From NCBI RefSeq assembly GCF_000340885.1, contig NC_020291.1, positions 1,611,001-1,675,000 of the forward strand: a stretch of 64,000 bases of DNA, read 5' to 3'. The first letter of the stretch is position 1; each line of letters opens with the position of its first letter. The notes beneath the pieces are model-generated. The model ran no database searches, had not been told where the DNA came from, and was given only the letters and a program-made list of their open reading frames with translations. A program made the translations under genes and the position numbers. Shown here one piece after another: positions 27,453 through 37,092 of this stretch. This DNA comes from Clostridium saccharoperbutylacetonicum N1-4(HMT) (lineage in GTDB: Bacteria; Bacillota; Clostridia; Clostridiales; Clostridiaceae).

Positions 27453-28724
27453 ATGAATGTTAAGGTAAGAAGGCTATTATTGTCATTGTTAACGATTTCT
27501 ATAACGGGTTCACTATGTGTAGGATTATCAGCAACAGCTAATGCTGCATCAAATGTTTCAATAAATTTATCAGCAGAAAAGCAAGTGGTTCGCGGTTTTG
27601 GAGGAATGAATCTTCCAGCTTGGGCTGGAGATTTAACAGCAGGTCAAAGAGAAACAGCTTTTGGTAATGGAGAAAATCAGTTAGGCCTTTCTGTCTTGAG
27701 AATTTATGTAGATGATAATAAAAATAATTGGTATAAAGAGTTGCCAACTGCAAAAAAAGCAATTGAACACGGTGCAATAGTTTTTGCTACACCATGGAAT
27801 CCACCAAGTGACATGACTGAGACTTTTAATCGTAATGGTGATACATCAGCAAAGCGACTTAAGTATGATAAGTATGCTGCATATGCACAGCATCTTAATG
27901 ATTTTGTTTCATATATGAAGAATAATGGTGTAAATTTGTATGCTATATCTATTCAAAATGAACCTGATTATGGAAAAGAGTGGACATGGTGGACACCACA
28001 AGAGGTACTTAAATTTATGAAAGAAAATGCTGGAACAATAAATTGTAAGGTAATGTCTCCTGAGTCATTTTCTTATCAAAAAAATATGTACAATCCTATT
28101 TTGAATGATTCACAAGCTCTTGCTAATATGGATATTCTCGGCACCCATACTTATGGTACTAAGGTTAGTGATTTTGCTTATCCACTTTTTAAACAAAAAG
28201 GAGCTGGAAAAGAACTTTGGATGACAGAAGTATATGTACCAAATAGTGATGCTAATTCAGCAGATCGTTGGCCAGAAGCATTAGATGTTGCAGAACATAT
28301 AAATAATGCTATGGTAGAGGGAGATTTTCAATCATATGTATGGTGGTACATTAGAAGATCCTATGGTTTCATTAAAGAAGATGGTAATGTAAGCAAGCGT
28401 GGTTACATGATGGCTCATTTCTCTAAATTTGTTCGTCCTGGATATGTAAGAGTTGATGCAACAAAGAATCCAACAACAAATGTTTATGTATCTGCGTATA
28501 AAGGCAATAATAAAGTAGTTATTGTTGTAATAAATAAAGGAACTTCTGAAGTAAAGCAAAGTTTTAATGTTTCAAACAGTAAAGTTTCTAGTGTATCGTC
28601 ATGGCAGACTACAGCAACAGCAAACTTGGCTAAATCAGCTTCAAGCATAAATGTATCTAATGGAAGTTTTACAGCAACACTTCCAGCACAAAGTGTGACT
28701 ACCTTTGTGGGTGAAATTAATTAG
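27453..28724 (+). CDS. xynC: Secreted GH30 glucuronoxylanase
   Basis: 423 aa from the ATG at 27453; an upstream TTG in frame has a poorer context. The signal peptide ends at TANAAS. It closely resembles B. subtilis XynC (GH30 subfamily 8), which cuts xylan at positions set by glucuronosyl branches. Acid/base Glu lies in SIQNEPDYG and the nucleophile in LWMTEVYVP. The FGGMNLPAWAGDLT start and the C-terminal beta domain (VYVSAYKGNNKVVIVVINK to PAQSVTTFV) are complete. It is 78 nt after xynD with no terminator, so co-transcribed. Confidence 0.93.
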   Translation: MNVKVRRLLLSLLTISITGSLCVGLSATANAASNVSINLSAEKQVVRGFGGMNLPAWAGDLTAGQRETAFGNGENQLGLSVLRIYVDDNKNNWYKELPTAKKAIEHGAIVFATPWNPPSDMTETFNRNGDTSAKRLKYDKYAAYAQHLNDFVSYMKNNGVNLYAISIQNEPDYGKEWTWWTPQEVLKFMKENAGTINCKVMSPESFSYQKNMYNPILNDSQALANMDILGTHTYGTKVSDFAYPLFKQKGAGKELWMTEVYVPNSDANSADRWPEALDVAEHINNAMVEGDFQSYVWWYIRRSYGFIKEDGNVSKRGYMMAHFSKFVRPGYVRVDATKNPTTNVYVSAYKGNNKVVIVVINKGTSEVKQSFNVSNSKVSSVSSWQTTATANLAKSASSINVSNGSFTATLPAQSVTTFVGEIN

Positions 28725-28844
28725 AGTGGTTTTAAGTATAAGTATATTATTGCTAATTTGTATGTCTATATTAATATCCCCAAATATAAATGGTACATTC
28801 CATTATAACTTATCAAGAATATAAAAAGTTGAAGGAGGATTATT

Positions 28845-29801
28845 ATGTTAAGATCAAAAGTTATCAAAATGTCTGTAGGAGCAGTTGCACTTAGTTTATT
28901 TTTTTCAATGTCTACTTCTATAAATGCAAATGCTGCAATGTCTAAAAATAAGTTTATAGGAAACATAATTGGAAATAGTGTTCCGTCTAATTTCACAACT
29001 TACTGGAATCAAGTAACACCAGAAAATGCCACTAAGTGGGAATCGGTTGAATCAACCAGAGATAGGATGAACTGGTCTGGTGCAGATACTGATTACAATT
29101 ATGCAAAAAGCAAGGGGTTAAAATTTAAATTCCATACATTAGTGTGGGGAGCTCAAGCACCAAAATGGATAACAAGTCTTTCAGCGGCAGATCAAAAAGC
29201 AGAGATATCTGAGTGGATTCAAGCTGCAGGTCAAAAGTATTCGGGTTCAGAGTTTGTAGATGTTGTAAATGAACCGTTGCATACTAAAATAGATTTTAAG
29301 AATGCTATAGGTGGAGATGGTGCAACAGGCTGGGATTGGGTTGTTTGGTCCTTTGAACAAGCAAGAAAGGCATTTCCTAATTCAAAATTACTAATTAATG
29401 AATATGGTATCATTGGAAACCCTAGTGAAGCCGATAAGTATGTAAAAATTATAAATATACTTAAGAGCAGAGGTCTTATCGATGGAATAGGTATTCAATG
29501 TCATCAATTTAATATGGATACGGTTTCTGTAAGCACAATGAATAATGTTTTAAACAAATTATCAGCAACTGGTTTGCCAATATATGTATCAGAACTTGAT
29601 ATAACTGGTGATGATGCAACACAATTAGCAAGATATAAGGAAAAATTCCCAGTATTATGGGAAAACCCTAATATTAAAGGCGTAACCTTATGGGGATATA
29701 TCCAAGGGCAAACATGGAAAAGTAATACTCATTTGATTAATTCAAATGGAACTGAACGTCCAGCACTTAAATGGTTAAAATCATATTTAGCAAGTCATTA
29801 A
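28845..29801 (+). CDS. Secreted GH10 endo-beta-1,4-xylanase (short form)
   Basis: 318 aa: a signal peptide (to about ANAA) and one GH10 barrel, without any binding domain. Acid/base Glu is in FVDVVNEPLH, the nucleophile in IYVSELDITG. Further family motifs are QVTPENATKWESVE, FHTLVWGAQAPKW and VTLWGYIQGQTWK. AAGGAGG is upstream of the ATG. It differs strongly from the other GH10 at 32989 (401 aa), so the two are not recent duplicates and may act on different chain lengths. No dockerin, so free enzyme. Confidence 0.93.
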   Translation: MLRSKVIKMSVGAVALSLFFSMSTSINANAAMSKNKFIGNIIGNSVPSNFTTYWNQVTPENATKWESVESTRDRMNWSGADTDYNYAKSKGLKFKFHTLVWGAQAPKWITSLSAADQKAEISEWIQAAGQKYSGSEFVDVVNEPLHTKIDFKNAIGGDGATGWDWVVWSFEQARKAFPNSKLLINEYGIIGNPSEADKYVKIINILKSRGLIDGIGIQCHQFNMDTVSVSTMNNVLNKLSATGLPIYVSELDITGDDATQLARYKEKFPVLWENPNIKGVTLWGYIQGQTWKSNTHLINSNGTERPALKWLKSYLASH

Positions 29802-29840
29802 TTAATATAATTTAATAATTGAGTAAAGGAGAGATATTGA

Positions 29841-30827
29841 ATGATAAATAGAAAAATAGGTATTTTCTCAATAGGATTAGCTATGCTTTTAGGAACAATG
29901 ACTACAATGACTTCTATAGCTGCCAATGCTGCAGCGAATCCAAATCCTACTTGGCAAGTAGGTTCAGTATGTTTTTATAATGGGCCAACAAATGCATGGG
30001 ATGCTGTTTCAGTTAAGGATCCATCTATAGTTTATGCTAATGGCAAATATCATTTGTTTTATACTGGTTATGATAAAACTGGTAAGTTCCAAATGGGATA
30101 TGCTTCTGCATCTACAATTAATGGGCTAAGCAGTGCTCAGCATAAAAAGCTGAACTTAAATGGAAATGGAACTGGAAGTTATGGTGCACCACAAGTTTTT
30201 TATATGGAGTCTAAACAAATGTGGTATCTCATTTACCAAGGTAGCCTAGGAGCTTGTTATGCAACAACAACTAATATAGATGATCCAAATTCATGGAGTG
30301 GACCAAAATCTTTGGGGGCTAGTGGAAACATGGGTTGGGATTATTGGGTTATCTGTGATGATAAATATGCATATCTTTTCAATACACCATCAGATGGTTC
30401 GCATAATATTTACTGTCGTAAAACATCTCTTGCAAACTTTCCAAATGGTTGGGGACCAGCTACAGTGGCAGTAAAAGATACTTTTGAAGGAGCTTGTGTT
30501 TATAAATCCAAAGCAGATAATAATTACTACATGTTAGTTGAAGATATGAAGGATAATAGGTATTATGAACTACATCAAGCTAGTAGTTTAAGTGGTCCAT
30601 GGACAAAGGTTAGTGAAAAGTGGGCGTCTTCCCATAACTTATCGTATACTGCTAATAAGTGGACAAATCGTGTTTCTCATGGTGAAATACTTCGTTCAGG
30701 CATAAACCAAAAATTAGAGATTAATGATATTAATAAAGTTGATTTCTTAATTCAAGGTTCTACTGATGGTAACGTTGCATATGAAAAAATCAAGTGGAAT
30801 CTTGGGATAATAAAAAATTATAAGTAA
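29841..30827 (+). CDS. Secreted GH62 alpha-L-arabinofuranosidase
   Basis: 328 aa: a signal peptide ending near ANAAAN, then a single propeller domain. GH62 signs are WDAVSVKDPSIVYANGKYHL (base Asp), APQVFYMESKQMWYLIYQ, WDYWVICDDKYAYLF, FPNGWGP, DTFEGACVYK (acid Glu), YELHQASSLSGPW and WTNRVSHGEILRSG. Known GH62 enzymes remove arabinose from singly substituted xylose in arabinoxylan. The family is best known from fungi and actinobacteria, so a clostridial copy is notable. AAAGGAGAG precedes the ATG. It complements the GH43 enzyme in the same cluster. Confidence 0.88.
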   Translation: MINRKIGIFSIGLAMLLGTMTTMTSIAANAAANPNPTWQVGSVCFYNGPTNAWDAVSVKDPSIVYANGKYHLFYTGYDKTGKFQMGYASASTINGLSSAQHKKLNLNGNGTGSYGAPQVFYMESKQMWYLIYQGSLGACYATTTNIDDPNSWSGPKSLGASGNMGWDYWVICDDKYAYLFNTPSDGSHNIYCRKTSLANFPNGWGPATVAVKDTFEGACVYKSKADNNYYMLVEDMKDNRYYELHQASSLSGPWTKVSEKWASSHNLSYTANKWTNRVSHGEILRSGINQKLEINDINKVDFLIQGSTDGNVAYEKIKWNLGIIKNYK

Positions 30828-30990
30828 GGGATAGCATCTATTCAGAATTTAGAGACAATCAAATTAAATTCAGGTAATTTATAGAAAGTATTAAATCATA
30901 TATTGGATTTAGTCATTAAATTGTGATTTAAACAATAGATGTTCGGAAGAGTATGTAAAAGGCTATGAAAAATTAATTAATTTAAAATGA

Positions 30991-31872
<882 letters not shown>

Positions 31873-31889
31873 GACGCATCTAAAGTTAA

Positions 31890-32135
31890 GTGCCTGCTTT
31901 AAGTGTTGCTGCAGGAACTTATAGTTCTGCTCAAACAGTAACTATTAGCAGTAAAACTTCAGGTGAAGCTATTATTATACAACTGATGGAAGCATTCCTA
32001 CAACTTCATCTACAGTATATAAAAGCCCAATAACAATATCGAAAACTACGATATTAAGAGCTATTGCTACAAAAAGTGGAGAACTGCTATGTTGAACTTT
32101 CTCCAACTACCATTTCCAGCAAAGCAAGACAATAG
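31890..32135 (+). pseudogene. Frameshifted remnant of a CHB_HEX_C_1-type beta-sandwich domain
   Basis: From 31890 one frame reads VPALSVAAGTYSSAQTVTIS followed by SKTSGEAI. After loss of about one T near 31975, another frame continues TTDGSIPTTSSTVYKSPITI and then SKTTILRAIATKSGEL. Joined, this is the classic repeat seen at the end of chitobiase-like and many secreted glycosidase proteins (GTYTSAQTVTISS...ATIYYTTDGS...TTILRAIA). No start site precedes it and stops interrupt it, so it is debris of a domain once attached to a neighbouring secreted enzyme. Confidence 0.75.
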
Positions 32136-32171
32136 AAAGTAAAATGACTAAGTATTATAGGGGGAGGTTTA

Positions 32172-32942
32172 ATGAAAAAAATTATTATTTCAATTATTGG
32201 TATTGTAATTATAATGTCAGCTTTTACGTTTAATGCAAATGCTGCAACATCAGTAAAAATTCCAGTACTAATGTATCATAGGATTGAGACAAATCCTAAT
32301 GTAAATGACACTTGGCAAATAGGCTTAAATGAATTTAAGCAGGAAATGAAATACTTAAAAGACAATGGGTATACTACGCTTACTAATGATCAATTTTATA
32401 ACATCATTACTAAAAAAGCTTCTATGCCAGTAAAACCAATTCTTCTAACCTTTGATGGCGCAACAATAGACTTTTATAATAATGCATATCCAATACTTAA
32501 ACAATATGGATTTAATGCTACAGAATATGTTGTTACAGATCAGATTGGAACGTCTTGGGGAAGCTCGTCAGATACAATTAGAATAATGAATGAAAATCAA
32601 CTCAAGACAGTTGCAAATAACAAAATAGAGTTGGAAAATCATTCTACAACACATGGACATATAGCAAATTTGAGTACTGCAGAATTAACAAAGAGGGTAA
32701 GTGGTGCAACTACTAAACTTAAAACTTTAACAAGCAAACCAGTAGAATACTTTGCATATCCATTTGGTGAATCAAGTAACAATTTTGTTAATGTATTAAA
32801 AAGTTTAAATGTAAAAATGGCATTTAAAGTAGGTGGAGGAATGGCTACAGATTCTAGTGACTTAATGAACATGCCAAGAATAGCTATTGTTAATACCGAT
32901 AACATTACAACATTTACAAAAAAAATAACAACTGGGAACTAG
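32172..32942 (+). CDS. Secreted polysaccharide deacetylase-like protein (CE4), altered metal motif
   Basis: 256 aa: a signal peptide ending near ANAAT and a NodB-like domain. The family blocks IPVLMYHRIE, LTFDG (residues 92-96), ENHSTTHGH with metal histidines H157 and H161, and FAYPFGE are present. The usual motif is TFDDG, where the second Asp binds the metal; here it is TFDGAT, so that Asp is missing while the proposed catalytic Asp (D95) remains. In context it would deacetylate xylan, but activity is in doubt. GGGGGAGG precedes the ATG. It sits between the CE1 remnant and the second GH10 gene. Confidence 0.8.
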   Translation: MKKIIISIIGIVIIMSAFTFNANAATSVKIPVLMYHRIETNPNVNDTWQIGLNEFKQEMKYLKDNGYTTLTNDQFYNIITKKASMPVKPILLTFDGATIDFYNNAYPILKQYGFNATEYVVTDQIGTSWGSSSDTIRIMNENQLKTVANNKIELENHSTTHGHIANLSTAELTKRVSGATTKLKTLTSKPVEYFAYPFGESSNNFVNVLKSLNVKMAFKVGGGMATDSSDLMNMPRIAIVNTDNITTFTKKITTGN

Positions 32943-32988
32943 CTATAAAATATTAAGATAATAATTATATATTAAGGGAGGAAAAACT

Positions 32989-34194
32989 ATGAAAAAATAT
33001 CTAAGCGTAATTTTGTCAGCAACTCTTATGATGTCTACATTTCTTACTTCGGGAATTCAAGTAAATGCAGCAACAACAACTAATGTAGCAGCATCTGTCC
33101 CAAGTAATGCCAATTTATTAAACACTTATGGTAAAGTGTTTGGAAAGGTAGGAAATATATTAAATGGAGGTCAAATTTCAGATAGTAACGCAACAAATGC
33201 TATAAAGAAGCAATACAATAGTTTAACTGCAGAAAATGAAATGAAACCTGATGGTATTTTAGGTTCCTCTGCAAATGTGATTTCTATATCACAAGCAAAA
33301 GCACTTGGGTACTATATTCCTGATAATTATCCAGAAAGTACAGTTCCAAAACTTAATTTTGCAACTGTAGATAATATGTTGAAATTTTGTTATGACAATG
33401 GATTATCAATGCGTGGTCATACACTAGTTTGGCATTCACAAACTCCAGATTGGTATTTCAGAACAGGCTATAACGGTAATGGAGGATATGTAACTCCAGC
33501 AGTTATGGATAAGAGAATGGAATTCTATATTAAGAGTGTTATGGGACATGTTTTTTCAAGTAAATATGGAAGCGTTATTTATGCATGGGATGTTGTGAAT
33601 GAATACTTACATGCAGAACCTGCTGGAAGTTCTAAAGCTACTGGATGGCAAAAGATTTATGGAAATCTTGGGACAAAACCAGGTTTTGTAAAACAAGCTT
33701 TTCAATATGCATATGATACATTAGCATATTATAAATTAACAGATAAAGTTAAATTATTCTATAATGATTATAACGAATATATGGAAGTAAATGATATTAT
33801 CAGTTTGATTAATTACATTAATTCAGGCAAAAAAATATGTGCAGGAATAGGTATGCAATCTCATTTAAGTACTAATTTCCCATCAGTTGCTTATTATAAA
33901 AATGCATTAGATGCATTTGCAAAAGCAGGCTTTGAAATTCAAATTACAGAACTTGATGTTGGATCTACTTCTTCATCAGAACAATCAAAATACTATTATG
34001 ATTTAATGACTGCTATTTTATCTTCTAAAAAATCAGGTGCTAATATTACAGCTCTTGTATGGTGGGGATTAAGTGATGATCATTCATGGCGTTCTAAAGA
34101 TAAACCATTATTATATTCTAATTATTCAACACCAAAAGAAGCATATAATTCAGTATTAAAAGCATATTTTGATGCTGGATATACTATGAAATAA
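32989..34194 (+). CDS. Secreted GH10 endo-beta-1,4-xylanase (long form)
   Basis: 401 aa: a signal peptide ending near VNAAT and a GH10 barrel. Motifs are YNSLTAENEMKPDGIL, MRGHTLVWHSQTPDWYF, the acid/base Glu in WDVVNEYLHAEP and the nucleophile in QITELDVGS. The C-terminal ALVWWGLSDDHSW block completes the barrel. No binding or dockerin domain. It is the last gene of the cluster; a strong terminator follows at 34206. GGGAGGAAAA is the ribosome site. Confidence 0.94.
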   Translation: MKKYLSVILSATLMMSTFLTSGIQVNAATTTNVAASVPSNANLLNTYGKVFGKVGNILNGGQISDSNATNAIKKQYNSLTAENEMKPDGILGSSANVISISQAKALGYYIPDNYPESTVPKLNFATVDNMLKFCYDNGLSMRGHTLVWHSQTPDWYFRTGYNGNGGYVTPAVMDKRMEFYIKSVMGHVFSSKYGSVIYAWDVVNEYLHAEPAGSSKATGWQKIYGNLGTKPGFVKQAFQYAYDTLAYYKLTDKVKLFYNDYNEYMEVNDIISLINYINSGKKICAGIGMQSHLSTNFPSVAYYKNALDAFAKAGFEIQITELDVGSTSSSEQSKYYYDLMTAILSSKKSGANITALVWWGLSDDHSWRSKDKPLLYSNYSTPKEAYNSVLKAYFDAGYTMK

Positions 34195-34205
34195 TTAATA
34201 TCTTT

Positions 34206-34255
34206 GGGCTATTGCATTAACGGATTAAAACCCGTTAGCAATAGCTCATTTTTTG
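34206..34255 (+). terminator. Terminator of the xylan cluster
   Basis: GGGCTATTGC and AACGG (34206-34223) pair with CCGTT and GCAATAGCTC (34232-34247), followed by a T-run. It ends the plus-strand cluster. Confidence 0.88.
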
Positions 34256-34292
34256 AAAAAATAGCTGTACACTAATTATTTAGTGCACAGCT
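34256..34292 (-). terminator. Terminator of the minus-strand esterase gene
   Basis: On the minus strand AGCTGTGCACT pairs with AGTGTACAGCT and is followed by ATTTTTT. It abuts the xylan-cluster terminator. Confidence 0.8.
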
Positions 34293-34308
34293 TGCTTTAA
34301 TGTATTTG

Positions 34309-35283
34309 TTATAAAGGGGAATTAAGAATCACAAAGGTTGCTAGACCTTTTGTAATTGAAGTAATATCTTCATTCGAAATTGTTGATAAATCATGAGCAC
34401 TGCTATTTAAAGTTATTAGTTTAGCTTTTGCATGCACTTGATTGGATTTATCATAAAGTTCTTTTGAACTTTCGTATGGAACCATAGCATCAGAATTGCT
34501 ATGAATTATTAAAGTGTTAGGTATTGATGCAGTAACATAATCTATAGGATTATATTTTTTTGATAAATCATCCTTGTTTTTTATAGATTTAAAAATTTTC
34601 AATAAATCATAGTTTAAATTCTTAGTATCTAAAAGACTTAAGTCAGTTGGACCAGCAAAATCAATTAAATATTTTATCCTTGAAGGATATTTACTTAATT
34701 CTGAGTCATCAACAAATTCATCTTCTTTGCTATAGCTAGCCATAAGTGAAAGGTAAGCTCCAGAAGAGATACCTATAACTCCTATTTCGTTAGTATCGAT
34801 ATTATAATCTGAACTATTTTTGTATAGCCATCTTATAGTATCTTTAACATCTGATATCTGCTTATTAAATTTTTCTTTATTTTTCATTAATTCATAAGAA
34901 GTACTTACTATTGTATAGCCTTGATCTCTAAAAGTATCTAGAAGAGGGCTTAAAGCATCAGGAATATTCTTATCACCATATGCAAAACTTCCTCCATGAA
35001 CATAAAGGAGTACAGGGGAAGTTTTATAAACTTGTCGTGTTGGACCATAAATATCCAATGATAATGGAACCTTATTAGTGTTTTTATAAATGACATCTTT
35101 ATAATTCATAGAACTTAGAGCTATGCTTGGATTAAATTCTTGTGAAGTAAGCACTGACTCTTTTGATAAAATATATTTATCAACAATTCTATAGCCTAGT
35201 AATATTCTTTTATGAAATATTGTAGTAAATGCAATGACTACAGTTAATAAAAGAAGAAAAAATGTTTTGAAAAATTTCTTCAT
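34309..35283 (-). CDS. Membrane-anchored or secreted alpha/beta hydrolase (BD-FAE/esterase type)
   Basis: 324 aa. The N-terminal 23 residues form one hydrophobic segment (FFLLLLTVVIAFTTIF), an uncleaved anchor or signal. The hydrolase domain has the HGGSFAYGD oxyanion motif, nucleophile Ser in GISSGAY, a DAMVPYE acid region and the catalytic His in SSAHDLS, as in esterase/lipase proteins and bacterial feruloyl-esterase-like enzymes. It may act on small acyl sugars released by the adjacent xylan cluster, though it is transcribed in the opposite direction. The ribosome site is weak. Element copy 3 lies upstream of it. Confidence 0.8.
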   Translation of the reverse strand: MKKFFKTFFLLLLTVVIAFTTIFHKRILLGYRIVDKYILSKESVLTSQEFNPSIALSSMNYKDVIYKNTNKVPLSLDIYGPTRQVYKTSPVLLYVHGGSFAYGDKNIPDALSPLLDTFRDQGYTIVSTSYELMKNKEKFNKQISDVKDTIRWLYKNSSDYNIDTNEIGVIGISSGAYLSLMASYSKEDEFVDDSELSKYPSRIKYLIDFAGPTDLSLLDTKNLNYDLLKIFKSIKNKDDLSKKYNPIDYVTASIPNTLIIHSNSDAMVPYESSKELYDKSNQVHAKAKLITLNSSAHDLSTISNEDITSITKGLATFVILNSPL

Positions 35284-35382
35284 GATAATTCACGGGCCTA
35301 ATAATAAATTAAAAAAATTATAAAAGTAAATTAGGCGTCTCTCCTTCTATAAAATTTTCAAAATATAAAGTTCACTTTGTAA

Positions 35383-35692
35383 AGATATCCAAAGCGAGAA
35401 TTAGACTTATGCAACAATTACCGAAATCAGATACATTTATCTTCCACAGGACTAGTGAAATTTTCGCTGGAAGGTTCTAAATGGCAGCTTGTCGTCATTT
35501 CAGCGTGTTCCAGATATAAAATCTGAACAAGCTTTAAATGAAACAAGCCCCCATTAAGAACCATCATCAGCTCAATTTCACATGCCTGCTTCCAGAAAAA
35601 TGTATCTGATTTCTAGTGTAGTGTTACGATTATAATTTCTTAATAATACATATATATTACATTTATAAGTTGAATTATTAATTTGGATATCT
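35383..35692 (+). repeat. MITE-like structured element, copy 3 (short form)
   Basis: 310 bp, bounded by AGATATCCAAA (35383-35393) and TTTGGATATCT (35682-35692). GAAATCAGATACATTT (35423-35438) is a perfect 16-bp complement of 35598-35613. The central module is reduced to a short hairpin CCAGAT-ATAAA-ATCTG. It lies between a divergent pair of genes starting at 35283 (-) and 35993 (+). Confidence 0.93.
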
Positions 35693-35992
35693 ATAAAGGT
35701 TATATATTTTGAATTAAAAAATGTGATTTAAACATACCTTAATATAATTTCTATATTAAGAATAACTTATACATAAATTATAGCACAAAAAACTAGGTGA
35801 ATTTAGAAAGTAAGAATTTTGTAACTTATTAGTAAAAATTTGAGAAAAATATGACATAGAGGTAAGATTTAGTTAAGAGAGATGTTAAATTGTAATTAGA
35901 ACTTATATATGAATAATATTTTATAGATATATGAATATTAATAATATATAAGAATAAAATAATTAGTTATCAATTTGTTTGAAGGGGAATTT

Positions 35993-36931
35993 ATGAATAA
36001 TCCTTTTGATATACTTATTTATTTAGATGAGCCTTTAGTTACAAATTTATCATCCTTAGTGTTAACTGGATTTATAGAAACAGTAACTCAGAAGCAAGCC
36101 TTCGATAGGTCTTTAGCAGCAGGCTTTCATGAAGGAGATAGAATTGAAGATTCCAATCAGGGAAGTATTACTAGAATTGAAAGAGAAGGGTATAAGGATA
36201 AGAATAAATTGCAAGCTAGTAATAATATATTAAGTCATCATATGGAAAAAGATATAGATGCAAGAAATTGCATAAGAGAAGAAAAAGAAATTAAAACTAC
36301 CTACACAACCTTTGTGTTAAATGGGAGTTTAATAGACTACTTTAATAAAAATAATCAATTAAAACATAAGCATGAAAATGATATTGAGAATAATAATATA
36401 GAGGCAGGAGATTTGATAGAACTTAATGGTACCATTACTAACAAAGGTGTTATGCCTTTTATTGACACGCTTATTAATTTAATAACTATATTTGGACCAG
36501 AATATTTGGATAATATAACTAAAGAATGTAATCTAAATATTAATTTTTCTATATATCTAAAAATGTTGACTTATATAAAAAGTATATTAGCATATAATAA
36601 CACTGCAGATTTGATAATGAAAAGTGGCAAAGGAACAGCTATCTTAACTGTTAATCAAGATAATTTTTTAAATAGTAAATTTAATATGTTTGATAATATA
36701 AATTGTAAATGCAGAGTAGTAGGAAAAGTAATAAAAACCTGTACAGAGGAATTTGACTCTATAAGTTTACTTAGGAAAACAGGACAGGAAGAATTTTATG
36801 AAAGGTTTATAGAGGGATGCAAGCCACTTTTAGAATGTTTAAAGAAAAATAATATTTTGGTACCAGAGTGCCCAAATTTAAGAATAAATGAATGTGCGAT
36901 TCAAATTATGCCATTAAACATTTACATGTAA
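35993..36931 (+). CDS. Uncharacterised protein, possibly DUF6414-like
   Basis: 312 aa from the ATG at 35993 (GAAGGGGA upstream; an in-frame TTG at 35975 is less likely). It is soluble, with no signal or membrane segment. The opening FDILIYLDEPLVTNLSSLVL resembles the YLDE start of clostridial DUF6414 proteins, which I recall only loosely, so the family call is tentative. A charged, poorly conserved-looking stretch (60-120) precedes a more compact half ending in CAIQIMPLNIYM. It is monocistronic between element copy 3 and the thr operon. Function unknown. Confidence 0.6.
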   Translation: MNNPFDILIYLDEPLVTNLSSLVLTGFIETVTQKQAFDRSLAAGFHEGDRIEDSNQGSITRIEREGYKDKNKLQASNNILSHHMEKDIDARNCIREEKEIKTTYTTFVLNGSLIDYFNKNNQLKHKHENDIENNNIEAGDLIELNGTITNKGVMPFIDTLINLITIFGPEYLDNITKECNLNINFSIYLKMLTYIKSILAYNNTADLIMKSGKGTAILTVNQDNFLNSKFNMFDNINCKCRVVGKVIKTCTEEFDSISLLRKTGQEEFYERFIEGCKPLLECLKKNNILVPECPNLRINECAIQIMPLNIYM

Positions 36932-36947
36932 AAAAATATTAAAAACT

Positions 36948-36991
36948 CATGTATTTTATAGAAAAACACTTGTATATCTGTAAAATACATG
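36948..36991 (+). promoter_or_regulatory. Hairpin upstream of thrC
   Basis: CATGTATTTTA (36948-36958) pairs with TAAAATACATG (36981-36991), with AGA/TCT extending the stem. No clear T-run follows, so it is either the terminator of the preceding gene or a leader structure. A second inverted pair (TATTCAT/ATGAATA, about 37025-37053) follows before the thrC start. No T-box motif was recognised. Confidence 0.45.
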
Positions 36992-37092
36992 GTAATATAG
37001 AAAACAAGATGAAGGATGTTAATATATATTCATATTTGACAGCAAAGATGAATATTTATGCATTTTTAATACAGTATTGAGGTGAATTTATA

